Assembly (NCBI GenBank): GCA_031272035.1
Contig: JAISUO010000088.1
Location: 1 to 43,364, forward strand
Direction: 5' to 3'
DNA: 43,364 nucleotides
From: Synergistaceae bacterium
GTDB lineage: Bacteria > Synergistota > Synergistia > Synergistales > Aminobacteriaceae
In this document: positions 32,830 through 41,292 of the stretch, piece after piece
How the letters are laid out: each line of letters opens with the position of its first letter
Numbering within the stretch: the first letter of the stretch is position 1
Program-made: the position numbers and the translations under genes
The notes under the pieces: model-generated
The model's input: the letters and a program-made list of their open reading frames with translations, nothing else
Databases searched by the model: none
What the model was told of the DNA's origin: nothing

Positions 32830-33720
32830 ATGATGTTCAGAGGGACAGGAACGGCCCTGGTTACGCCGTTTACGAGGGATGGAATCGACTATCACAACTT
32901 CGGCAGGCTCATCGACTGGCAGATCGACCAGAAGGTGGAATTTCTGGTGGTGCTGGGGACCACAGGAGAAGGCCCCGTAGTGACCACCGCGGAACGTCGG
33001 GAAATCACGCGTTTCGCGATGGAGCGCGCAAAGAGTCGGGTTCCGGTGGTTATGGGGACGGGCAGCAACAGCACCCAGCACGTCATCGAAACCAGCAAAG
33101 AAGCGGAAAAACTCGGAGCCGACGGAATTCTTGTGGTCACCCCCTACTACAACAAGCCCTCTCAGGAGGGACTTTTCCAGCATTTCAAAACCGTGGCTGA
33201 AAGCGTGAACATTCCAATCATCCTTTACAACGTGCCGGGACGCACCGGCGTCAACATGCTGCCCGACACCGTGGCGCGACTGGCGGACATTCCCAATATC
33301 GTCGCCGTCAAGGAAGCCTCCGGCAATCAGGCGCAGGTGGACGACACCATCCGCAAAATCCGCCGGATACGCAGCGACTTTCTGATTCTCTCCGGCAACG
33401 ACGACCAGGCGTTCCACCTGGTCAACGCTGGAGGCCACGGGCTCATCTCCGTGCTGTCGAACATCGCTCCCCGGGAGACCTCCGACATGGTGCGCGCCGC
33501 TCTGGCCGGACGCGTCGTCGAAGCGCGGGAACTGCACATGAAGCTCTTCCCCCTCATGAAAAACCTCTTTATGGAGACCAATCCCATGCCCGTCAAGTAC
33601 GCCGTCAGCCGCCTGGGGTACTGCGAGAACACGCTGCGCCTGCCGCTGGTTCCCGCCTCCGACAACTGCATGGCCCAGGTCAACAGCGACATGAAGGAAT
33701 GCCTCGGCGTGGGAGCCTGA
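32830..33720 (+). CDS. dapA: 4-hydroxy-tetrahydrodipicolinate synthase
   Basis: DapA condenses pyruvate with aspartate semialdehyde, the first committed step to diaminopimelate and lysine. The 296-residue product has the TIM-barrel motifs GTTGEG (43-48), TPYYNKP, LYNVPGRTG with catalytic Tyr133, and the Schiff-base lysine 161 in IVAVKEASGN. The start ATG at 32830, nine bases after GAGGAGG, is listed; an ATG one codon later is equally possible. The lysine-type T-box directly upstream explains its control. The order dapA then asd is reversed relative to the pathway but common. Confidence 0.96.
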   Translation: MMFRGTGTALVTPFTRDGIDYHNFGRLIDWQIDQKVEFLVVLGTTGEGPVVTTAERREITRFAMERAKSRVPVVMGTGSNSTQHVIETSKEAEKLGADGILVVTPYYNKPSQEGLFQHFKTVAESVNIPIILYNVPGRTGVNMLPDTVARLADIPNIVAVKEASGNQAQVDDTIRKIRRIRSDFLILSGNDDQAFHLVNAGGHGLISVLSNIAPRETSDMVRAALAGRVVEARELHMKLFPLMKNLFMETNPMPVKYAVSRLGYCENTLRLPLVPASDNCMAQVNSDMKECLGVGA

Positions 33721-33767
33721 GGCTCGCATCTGTCCGGCGAAACGCGGGGAAGGCGGAACGAGAGATC

Positions 33768-34781
33768 ATGTCTGGAGCTAATGTGGCGGTATTCGGCGCG
33801 ACGGGCGCAGTGGGGCTCGAAATGCTGAAAATTTTGGAAGAACGAAATTTCCCCCTGAACGATTTGCGCGCTCTGGCGTCCCGTGGCGACCGCACGGTGC
33901 GGTGGCGCGGAAAGGACCACGCCGTGGAGGCGGTGACCCCCCAATCCTTCGAGGGAATCGACATCGCCCTTTTCGCGGTGGAGGCCGACGTCAGCCGGGA
34001 ATGGGCTCCGGTGGCGGCAAAGAGCGGCGCGGTGGTCATCGACAACTCCAGCGCCTTTCGCATGACCCCGGAGATCCCTCTGGTCGTGCCGGAGGTGAAC
34101 CCGGAGGACATCGCGACCCACCGGGGAATCATCGCGAACCCCAACTGTTCGACGATTATCGCGATGGTGCCCCTCTATCCTCTGCACCGGGCGGCGGGGA
34201 TCCGGCGCATCGTCGCCTCGACCTATCAGGCCGTCAGCGGCGCGGGCCGTCAGGGTCTGGAGGAGCTGGAGAACCAGACCCGAGCCTGGGCGGCGGGGCA
34301 GCCGCTGGAGGTTTCGGCCTTTCAGTATCAGATCGCCTTCAACCTCATCCCCCACATCGACTCCTTTTCCGAGAACGCCTACACAAAGGAAGAGCTGAAA
34401 ATGCGCAATGAATCCCGCAAAATCATGCACTGCCCCGATCTTCGCGTCAGCGCCACCTGTGTGAGGGTACCGGTCCTGCGCAGCCACTCCGAGGCCCTGA
34501 CCATCGAGACGGAGCGCCCCCTTTCGCCGGACGAGGCTCGCGAACTCCTCCGCGGCGCGCCGGGGGTGAGACTTCTCGACAGCCCCGAGGAGAAGGTCTA
34601 CCCCATGCCCCTTTACGCCTCCGATCAGGACCTGATCCACGCGGGGAGAATCCGCGTCGACGAAAGCGCGGAAGACCCGAAACGGGGTTTGTCGCTCTGG
34701 GTCTGCGGCGACCAGATTCGCAAAGGGGCCGCCACCAACGCCGTCCAGATCGCCGAAATCATCTGGAAGGACAAAAAATAG
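33768..34781 (+). CDS. asd: Aspartate-semialdehyde dehydrogenase
   Basis: Asd reduces aspartyl phosphate to aspartate semialdehyde, the substrate of DapA. The 337-residue product has GATGAVG (10-16) for NADP, the catalytic Cys127 in ANPNCSTI, the substrate-binding VASTYQAVSGAGRQG and a C-terminal IRKGAATNAVQIAE. The start ATG at 33768 aligns with the family; the earlier in-frame start overlaps dapA. It follows dapA by 47 bases and ends at a strong terminator, so the two genes form one lysine-controlled unit. Confidence 0.96.
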   Translation: MSGANVAVFGATGAVGLEMLKILEERNFPLNDLRALASRGDRTVRWRGKDHAVEAVTPQSFEGIDIALFAVEADVSREWAPVAAKSGAVVIDNSSAFRMTPEIPLVVPEVNPEDIATHRGIIANPNCSTIIAMVPLYPLHRAAGIRRIVASTYQAVSGAGRQGLEELENQTRAWAAGQPLEVSAFQYQIAFNLIPHIDSFSENAYTKEELKMRNESRKIMHCPDLRVSATCVRVPVLRSHSEALTIETERPLSPDEARELLRGAPGVRLLDSPEEKVYPMPLYASDQDLIHAGRIRVDESAEDPKRGLSLWVCGDQIRKGAATNAVQIAEIIWKDKK

Positions 34782-34810
34782 AGCCTGAAAAAGCCCGCAG
34801 GAACTCCCAG

Positions 34811-34840
34811 GCTCCCGACCTCAGGGTCGGGAGCGTTTTT
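34811..34840 (+). terminator. Terminator after asd
   Basis: GCTCCCGACC (34811-34820) and GGTCGGGAGC (34825-34834) form a perfect 10-bp stem with a four-base loop TCAG, followed by G and five T. Confidence 0.9.
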
Positions 34841-34886
34841 ATATTCGTAAATATTTGGAAGCAGACTGATTTGAGCTGAACCGCGG

Positions 34887-34892
34887 TATAAT
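34887..34892 (+). promoter_or_regulatory. -10 element upstream of sbcD
   Basis: A perfect TATAAT lies 30 bases before the sbcD start. The -35 position at 17 bases reads GACTGA, a weak match. Confidence 0.4.
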
Positions 34893-34921
34893 CAGGGTCA
34901 AATATCTGCGGAGGCTGGTTC

Positions 34922-36172
34922 ATGAAGATTCTGCACACGTCCGACTGGCATCTGGGGCGGACGCTCTATGGAAAAAAACGTTACGCCGAGTTCGAGGCTT
35001 TTCTCGACTGGCTCCCGAATACGCTGGCCGCCCAAAAAATCGACGTCCTGCTGGTGACGGGCGATATTTTCGACACCACGACCCCCTCCAACCGGGCGCA
35101 GCAGCTTTACTATCAGTTCCTGTGCCGGGTGAACGCCACGGGATGCCGCCACGTGGTGATCGTGGGGGGCAACCACGACTCTCCCTCCTTTCTGGACGCG
35201 CCGCGGGAGCTCCTGAGTTTTCTGGACATTCACGTGGTCGGAGCGCCGGCGGAAAAAATCAAGGACGAGCTCCTGACCCTGCGAAACCCTCAGGGAGAGC
35301 CGGAACTGCTGGTCTGCGCCGTCCCATACCTGAGAGACCGAGACCTTCGTTCCTTCGAGGCGGGAGAAAGCCCCGAAGAAAAGGAAGCCCGCCTGATCGA
35401 GGGAATCCGGAACCACTACCGGGAAATCGCGGCTCTGGCGGCAGCGGGCAGAAACGCGGCCGGAGGCGGCGTCCCCGTGGTGGGGACGGGACATCTCTTC
35501 GCCGCCGGCGGAAAATCGACGGAGGGCGACGGCGTCCGCGAACTGTACGTGGGCTCTCTGGCTCACGTCGGCGCGGACTGCTTCCCGGACAGCCTCGACT
35601 ACCTGGCTCTTGGACATCTCCACGCCGCCCAGAAGGTGGGAAACTCGGAATTTGTGCGCTACAGCGGCGCCCCTCTGATCATGAGTCCGTCGGAAACGGA
35701 AGGGCACAAAAGCGTTACACTGGTGGAACTGGGACCCGACGCGGAAAAACGCGTGGAGCTGATTCCCGTTCCGGTTTTCCAGGCGCTGGAGCGCATCGCC
35801 GGAGACATGGATACCCTCGAAACGCGGCTGAACGAGCTGAGACTGGCGGGAACCTCGTCATGGCTCGAAATCGTGTACGAGGGAAGGGAACTGGTCCCCG
35901 ACCTGCAAAAACGGGTGAACTCCCTCGTGGCCGGATCGAATCTGGAAATTCTGCGGGTGAAGAACAGCAGGGCCATTCGGGCTTTTTTCGATTCTCTTTC
36001 AGATTCAAACGCCCGGGAAGGCTGCGAGCTCCTGAGCGAAATGGACGTGACGGAGGTTTTTACCCGCTGCCTCGACCGCTGTTCCGTGCCCCCGGAGCAG
36101 CGTCCGGAGCTGCTGGACACCTACAGGGAGGTTCTTTCTCTTCTGGATTCGAAGGACCCCCTGTCGGAATGA
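34922..36172 (+). CDS. sbcD: Exonuclease subunit SbcD (Mre11-type nuclease)
   Basis: SbcD is the nuclease of the SbcCD complex, which opens hairpins and trims blocked DNA ends. The 416-residue product has the calcineurin-like phosphoesterase motifs in order: HTSDWHLG at 5-12, LLVTGDIFD, VGGNHDSP and LGHLH, giving all metal ligands, then the capping and SbcC-binding C-terminal part. The start ATG at 34922 follows GCGGAGG at ten bases. sbcC follows, separated by 63 bases. Confidence 0.95.
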   Translation: MKILHTSDWHLGRTLYGKKRYAEFEAFLDWLPNTLAAQKIDVLLVTGDIFDTTTPSNRAQQLYYQFLCRVNATGCRHVVIVGGNHDSPSFLDAPRELLSFLDIHVVGAPAEKIKDELLTLRNPQGEPELLVCAVPYLRDRDLRSFEAGESPEEKEARLIEGIRNHYREIAALAAAGRNAAGGGVPVVGTGHLFAAGGKSTEGDGVRELYVGSLAHVGADCFPDSLDYLALGHLHAAQKVGNSEFVRYSGAPLIMSPSETEGHKSVTLVELGPDAEKRVELIPVPVFQALERIAGDMDTLETRLNELRLAGTSSWLEIVYEGRELVPDLQKRVNSLVAGSNLEILRVKNSRAIRAFFDSLSDSNAREGCELLSEMDVTEVFTRCLDRCSVPPEQRPELLDTYREVLSLLDSKDPLSE

Positions 36173-36175
36173 GTT

Positions 36176-36202
36176 TATAATAGTCACACGGCAATATTGC
36201 CG
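36176..36202 (+). promoter_or_regulatory. -10 element and palindrome before sbcC
   Basis: TATAAT (36176-36181) begins three bases after the sbcD stop and is followed by the perfect 14-bp palindrome CGGCAATATTGCCG (36189-36202), just where transcription would start. No good -35 is visible. The core GCAATATTGC is shared with 12267-12276. Confidence 0.4.
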
Positions 36203-36235
36203 GAGATGGGATGCTGTTCCCGGGGAGAGACAGAA

Positions 36236-39200
36236 ATGCGCATACTTCAAATTCGTTTCAAAAATCTCAATTCCCTTCAGGGGGAGTGGAAGATCGATTT
36301 TACGGATCCGGCCTACGCGTCCGACGGGCTTTTCGCCATCACCGGCCCAACAGGAGCCGGTAAAACGACGATTCTCGACGCGATATGCCTCGCTCTGTAC
36401 GGCCGCACGCCGCGGCTCAAGGACGTTACGCAGGGCGTCAACGAGATTATGTCGCGTCAGACGGGAGAGTGTTTCGCGGAGGTCCTTTTCGAAGCGGGCC
36501 CGTCCGCCCTGTTCGGAGGGGGAACGAACAGCCCTCACCGATACTGCGTGTCCTGGTCCCAGCATCGGGCGCACAGAAAACCGGAGGGGCCGCTGCAATC
36601 CCCCAAACACGAAATCGCCGACGCCAACACGGGAAAAATTCTGGAGACGCGACAAAAAAACGTAGCCGAAAAAATCGAGGAGGTCACGGGACTCACCTTC
36701 GATCGCTTCGTGCGTTCCATGCTTCTCGCCCAAGGAGAGTTCGCCACGTTCCTTCAAAGCGGGCCGGGCGAGCGATCCCCTATACTGGAGCAGATCACCG
36801 GAACGGAGATTTACAGCAAAATATCCGCGCAGGTTCACGAGGTTCGCAACGCGGAGCGCTCCAAACTGAACGTGCTGGAGGCCGGTCTGGCCGGACTGCA
36901 GGCGCCGGGGCCGGAGGAAAAACAGGAGCTGGAAAAACAGCTTGCCGACCGGATTCAGGAGGAAGCCGCCCTGGAAAAAGAGGCGGAGCGGTATGGCCGC
37001 GAAATCGACTGGGCAGACTCCATCGATGCGCTTCAGAAGGAACTGGATCTGTTGGAGGACCGGCATCAGGACCTGACCCGTCGGCAGGAAATTTTCGAGC
37101 CGGAACGCCAGCGTCTGGAGCGGGCCCGGCGCGTGCTGGAATTTGGAAGCGACTACGCGGCCCTGGTGGCTCTGCGCCGGGAGCAGGATCGGGAAAAACA
37201 GACCCTTCTCGGCTGTCAGGCCAAAATGCCCGAACTGGAGGCGGACGTCCGCCGGGCGGAAGAGGGCGTTCAACTGGCCGCGACCGCTCTGGCGGAAAAG
37301 CAGACAGACCAGAAAAACACCCTGGATCTTCTGCGCCGGGTTCGGGAAATCGACCTCAGACAGAGCGAGAAGGAGTTCCCCATCGGCGAGCTTCAAAACT
37401 CCGCGCAGCAGACGGAGGAAACCATACGCGAACTCCAGAAAAAATACGACGAAGATCAGGCGCGCCTGGAGAAAGCGCGAATTCGCCTGAGGGACGTCCA
37501 GAAATTCCTGCAGAACAACGTCGCGGACGAACGACTGACGGAGCTGATGGCGGGCATTCGGATGCGTTTTGAATCCCTGCGCATCGCCCAAGAGAGACAC
37601 GTTCGCCTCTCCGGCGACTGCTCCGCGGCGGAAAAACTGAAACAGCAGACTCAGGCCGCATGGAATGAGCAGAACGCCCTGTATGAAACCGCCAGGACAA
37701 AATTCACCTCCGACGAAAGCGCCCTCCGAAAGCTGAAAGCCGCCATGGACGAGCTGCTTCGGGGGACGGCCCTGCCGGAGTGGCGCGAAAAACTCACCGA
37801 CCTGAACGGACGCAAACTGCGGGAGGAATACCTGGAGGAAACCCTGACCCGACAGGCCGAAACCCTCAACACGCTGGAAAACCTCCGGCTGCGGGCCATC
37901 GCCGTGGAGTCCTCCCAGAAGAACGGGGCTCTGCAGATTATGGAACAGCAGAACAAACTTCAGGGGCTTGAAAAGGAAGTGGGGCATTTCGAAGCCCAGC
38001 TGCAGCTGATCCGGCGCATTCGGGACCTGGAGGCGGAGAGACTGTACCTTCAGGACGGAGCCCCCTGTCCCCTCTGCGGGTCCACGATCCACCCCTACGC
38101 CTCGGGCAACATCCCGGAGGAAGAGGAGGCGGGGCTGTCCCTGCGCTCCGCCCGGGAGGAGCTGAGAAAAGCCTCCGAAGCCTTTTCGGAACTGCAAAGC
38201 CAAAACGCCCGCTGCGACCAGGAACGCACCCAGATTCAGGAAGAAGAAGAGCGGCTTCGCAACCAGCTCCAGACCATCGAAACAACTCTGGCGGAGGGGT
38301 TCGCCCTGCTGCAGCTGAAATTCACAGCGGGCACGGAGCCCCTGAAAGGGATCGCGCGCCACCGCCGGAAAACGGAGGAACTTCTGCAGAAAACACGTCT
38401 CACCGTGGAGCGGGCGGAGAAGATGGAACGCGACATGCAGGGCACCCGGGAGACCCTGGAGCGATCTCAGGAGGAGCTCCAAAAACTGGCCCGGTCCCTG
38501 CAGGAGGAGGAGTTCCGGAGAGACTCCGCCGGGCGGGAATGGCTTCGCCTGACGCAGGAAATCCGCCTCCACGACGAAGAGCTGAAGAACGTGCAGACCG
38601 AGCTGCTCCGCCAGATTTCGCCCTTCGGGTTCAAAAATATTCCCGACAGCCGCCCGGAGAGCCTTCTGGATACCCTGGAAGCCCGCCGGGAAAAGTGGCA
38701 GGAGTACCACGGCCTCAGAATGGACCTGGAAAAACAAATCACCGCCTGGGAGCGGGATCTGTCCCACTCCCACGACGACCTGGACCGGCTGAACCTGGAA
38801 CTTCGGGGGAAAAAGGACTCCGCGAAAAAACTTGCCCTGGAACGGGATTCTCTGCGTCAGCAGCGGATAAGCATTTTCGGGAAGAAAAATCCGGACGAAG
38901 AAGAGCAGAAAATCGCCGACGCGGTGAAGGCTCTGCAAAAACAGGCGGAGGTCAAACGCGAAACGCTGGGCAGCGCCCGTCGGGATCTGGCGAACATGCA
39001 CTCCCGCATGGAAGAGCTGGGGAAGAGCATCCACTTCCGCGCCGACTCCCTCCAGAAGGCGGAAGTTTCCTTCAGCAAACAGCTTCTCGCCAACGACGTC
39101 AGAAACGAAGAAGGCTACCTCGAAGCCTGCCTGCCCGAAGGCGAGCGCAAATCTCTGCAGGAACGGGCTCAAATTCTGGCTCAGGAGCGCACGGAGCTGG

Positions 39201-39949
39201 ACGCCCGGCGGACGGACAAAAAATTTGCGCTGGAGGAGCTCCGCCGTCAGTACCTGACCACCTCTCCCCTGGAAGAGCTGCGGAAGAAACGGGACGAAAT
39301 CGCGGCGCGCCAGAGGGAGCTTCAACGGGCGGTGGGGGCGCTTCGGGCCCGCCTGACCGACGCGGAGGAACTTTCCCGACAGCACGGAGAGCGGATGACT
39401 GCCGTCGAACGACAGAGAAAAGAATATCTGCGCTGGGAGAAACTCCACGAACTGATCGGCTCCGCCGACGGGCAAAAATATCGCAACTTCGCTCAGGGCC
39501 TGACTTTCGAGATGGTGATCCACCACGCGAACCTTCAGCTTCAGAAAATGACGGACCGCTATCTTTTGATCCGAGACGAGGCTCAGGAGCTGGAACTGAA
39601 GGTGATCGACAGCTATCAGGCGGGAGAAATCCGCTCCACGAAGAATCTTTCGGGCGGCGAGAGCTTCATCGTCAGCCTGGCGCTGGCCCTGGGGCTCTCT
39701 CAGATGGCCAGTCAAAAGGTGCAGGTGGATTCGCTCTTTCTGGACGAAGGCTTCGGCACGCTGGACGAAGAGGCTCTCGACACGGCTCTCTCCACTTTGG
39801 CCGGACTGAGACGGGAAGGCCGGCTGATCGGCGTCATCTCCCACGTGGGAGCCATCAGGGAGCGCATCTCCGTCCAGATCGAGGTCATCCCCCAGGGCAA
39901 TGGCCGCAGCATCATCCAGGCGCCGGGCTGCACGGGAAAAATGGAATAG
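36236..39949 (+). CDS. sbcC: Exonuclease subunit SbcC (Rad50-type ATPase)
   Basis: SbcC is the SMC-like ATPase that drives SbcD. The 1237-residue product has Walker A GPTGAGKTT (37-45), long coiled coils on each side of a zinc hook CPLC at 611-614 near the exact centre, the ABC signature LSGGES (1138-1143) and Walker B SLFLDEGFGTLD. The length is somewhat above E. coli SbcC (about 1050 residues), the extra lying in the coils. The start ATG at 36236 gives the usual MRILQIRFKNLNS; an upstream in-frame start has no support. A possible own promoter and palindrome precede it. Confidence 0.95.
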   Translation: MRILQIRFKNLNSLQGEWKIDFTDPAYASDGLFAITGPTGAGKTTILDAICLALYGRTPRLKDVTQGVNEIMSRQTGECFAEVLFEAGPSALFGGGTNSPHRYCVSWSQHRAHRKPEGPLQSPKHEIADANTGKILETRQKNVAEKIEEVTGLTFDRFVRSMLLAQGEFATFLQSGPGERSPILEQITGTEIYSKISAQVHEVRNAERSKLNVLEAGLAGLQAPGPEEKQELEKQLADRIQEEAALEKEAERYGREIDWADSIDALQKELDLLEDRHQDLTRRQEIFEPERQRLERARRVLEFGSDYAALVALRREQDREKQTLLGCQAKMPELEADVRRAEEGVQLAATALAEKQTDQKNTLDLLRRVREIDLRQSEKEFPIGELQNSAQQTEETIRELQKKYDEDQARLEKARIRLRDVQKFLQNNVADERLTELMAGIRMRFESLRIAQERHVRLSGDCSAAEKLKQQTQAAWNEQNALYETARTKFTSDESALRKLKAAMDELLRGTALPEWREKLTDLNGRKLREEYLEETLTRQAETLNTLENLRLRAIAVESSQKNGALQIMEQQNKLQGLEKEVGHFEAQLQLIRRIRDLEAERLYLQDGAPCPLCGSTIHPYASGNIPEEEEAGLSLRSAREELRKASEAFSELQSQNARCDQERTQIQEEEERLRNQLQTIETTLAEGFALLQLKFTAGTEPLKGIARHRRKTEELLQKTRLTVERAEKMERDMQGTRETLERSQEELQKLARSLQEEEFRRDSAGREWLRLTQEIRLHDEELKNVQTELLRQISPFGFKNIPDSRPESLLDTLEARREKWQEYHGLRMDLEKQITAWERDLSHSHDDLDRLNLELRGKKDSAKKLALERDSLRQQRISIFGKKNPDEEEQKIADAVKALQKQAEVKRETLGSARRDLANMHSRMEELGKSIHFRADSLQKAEVSFSKQLLANDVRNEEGYLEACLPEGERKSLQERAQILAQERTELDARRTDKKFALEELRRQYLTTSPLEELRKKRDEIAARQRELQRAVGALRARLTDAEELSRQHGERMTAVERQRKEYLRWEKLHELIGSADGQKYRNFAQGLTFEMVIHHANLQLQKMTDRYLLIRDEAQELELKVIDSYQAGEIRSTKNLSGGESFIVSLALALGLSQMASQKVQVDSLFLDEGFGTLDEEALDTALSTLAGLRREGRLIGVISHVGAIRERISVQIEVIPQGNGRSIIQAPGCTGKME

Positions 39950-39978
39950 GACGTGAAAATGAGGTATAAGTCAGAGCA

Positions 39979-41235
39979 ATGAGAAATAATGCGCAAAAAA
40001 GGATGAAAATCTGGGTCGCCGGGTTCGGCAACGAAAATCGGGAGGATGACGCAGCCGGCACGATTCTCGCCGGACGGATTCACAAATTTCTCGAAGCGGA
40101 GCCCGACCTGGACGTTGTGCTGTGTCTTGAGCATCAGCTGCTGCCCGAACTGGTGGAGGAGCTCGAAGGAGTGGACCTGGCCGTGTTCTGCGACGCGGAC
40201 GCCGTTCTTCACCCCGAGGGCTTTTCGCTTCGAGAGGCCCGGCCCAACTCCCGGCTGGACGGGTTCAACATCCACTCCATGGGGCCGGAATGGCTGCTGG
40301 CGCTGGCCGAACAGATGGGAACCCCGCCCGGAAAGGCGCTGCTGCTCACAATCTCCGGCGAACGCTTCAACTTTTCCGAAACGCCCACCGCCGTCTGCGC
40401 GGAACGCATCGACAGAGCCGAGAAGGCGTTCCGAAACTGCTGGAGGCAAAACGCCCTGAAGGACTCCGTCCTCGAAAATATGCGCTTTACGCTGGAGGCC
40501 GCGGGGTCTCTGAAATCCTGCCGCTTTTTCTCCTTCGACGACGACGCCTTTCTTCTGGCGACGGGAACCGATGCCGCTTCGGAAAACTGGGCCTTCATTC
40601 CCCGCAGTCTCACCGGAGAAGAAAGCGAAGCGAAAATTTCACAAACTCTGGCCTTTTTCCAGAATCTGCGGCTGCCCTTCATCTGGCCGATTCTTCCGGG
40701 GACCGCGGAGTCCTTTCAGACTCTTCTCGAAGCTCAGGGGCTTCCGGTTCAAGGGGAACTGGTCGCGATGGCCCGCTCGTCGCCCCCTGCCGAAGAAACC
40801 GGTAAAAATTTTTGCAACTGCGCCTGCGACGAGGCGGCGACCTCTGAAGACGCCGCTCTTTGGGCAAAAATCGCCTGGCGGGCCTTCGGCTCCTCTTCCG
40901 ACGCGCCGGAGTCCTTCATCAATCTGGCCCGGGGGCTTTGTTCGCGCCCCGATTTCACCCTGGTCACGGCATCCCGGGGCGGGCGTCCGGTGGGCACGTA
41001 CCTGCTTTCCGCCTCACGTTCCGGAACCGGCGTCTATTATTTCGCCACCCTTCCGGAGGCGCGGCGAACCGGCGCGGGAAAAGCGATGATGAGCGACATT
41101 TTTCTCCGAGCCGCAGAACGCGGCAGGCCGGTCACGCTGCAGTCCACCCCTTCCGGCCTGCCCTTCTACCTCGCTCAGGGGTTCGAAAGACTGTTCGACA
41201 TTCCCGTGCACTCCCAATCTTCCGATATTTTCTGA
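39979..41235 (+). CDS. Hydrogenase-maturation-type protease fused to GNAT acetyltransferase
   Basis: The 418-residue product has two unlike halves. Residues about 9-150 resemble peptidase family A31/M52, which trims the large subunit of [NiFe] hydrogenases: AGFGNENREDD (14-24), FCDADAV (70-76) and an aligned His99 in FNIHSMGPEWLLAL supply the three expected metal contacts. Residues about 225-418 are an acetyltransferase: PFIWPILPGTAESF with GLPVQGELVAMARS resembles a common N-terminal GNAT subdomain, and RPVGTYLLS, YFATLPEARRTGAGKAMM and SGLPFYLAQGFER form the acetyl-CoA-binding core. A Cys-rich FCNCAC lies between. No hydrogenase gene is in the window. The start is ATG 39979 or ATG 40003. 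The joint function is unknown. Confidence 0.72.
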   Translation: MRNNAQKRMKIWVAGFGNENREDDAAGTILAGRIHKFLEAEPDLDVVLCLEHQLLPELVEELEGVDLAVFCDADAVLHPEGFSLREARPNSRLDGFNIHSMGPEWLLALAEQMGTPPGKALLLTISGERFNFSETPTAVCAERIDRAEKAFRNCWRQNALKDSVLENMRFTLEAAGSLKSCRFFSFDDDAFLLATGTDAASENWAFIPRSLTGEESEAKISQTLAFFQNLRLPFIWPILPGTAESFQTLLEAQGLPVQGELVAMARSSPPAEETGKNFCNCACDEAATSEDAALWAKIAWRAFGSSSDAPESFINLARGLCSRPDFTLVTASRGGRPVGTYLLSASRSGTGVYYFATLPEARRTGAGKAMMSDIFLRAAERGRPVTLQSTPSGLPFYLAQGFERLFDIPVHSQSSDIF

Positions 41236-41271
41236 TATTTTCTGAAAGAAGTTTTCTGAAAAGAAGTTTTC
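41224..41271. repeat. Tandem duplications before the M20 gene
   Basis: GATATTTTCT occurs twice in tandem (41224-41233, 41234-41243), overlapping the preceding stop codon, then GAAAGAAGTTTTCT and GAAAAGAAGTTTTC follow as a second pair. The ribosome site of the M20 gene comes directly afterwards. Confidence 0.8.
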
Positions 41272-41292
41272 CAATGACTGGAGGTTGTCGCC

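Noticed and set aside
36005-39844. A 1279-codon open frame on the strand opposite sbcC
   Set aside because: It mirrors the sbcC gene, whose motifs and length are certain; the frame is open because of GC-rich codon structure and shows no recognisable domain.
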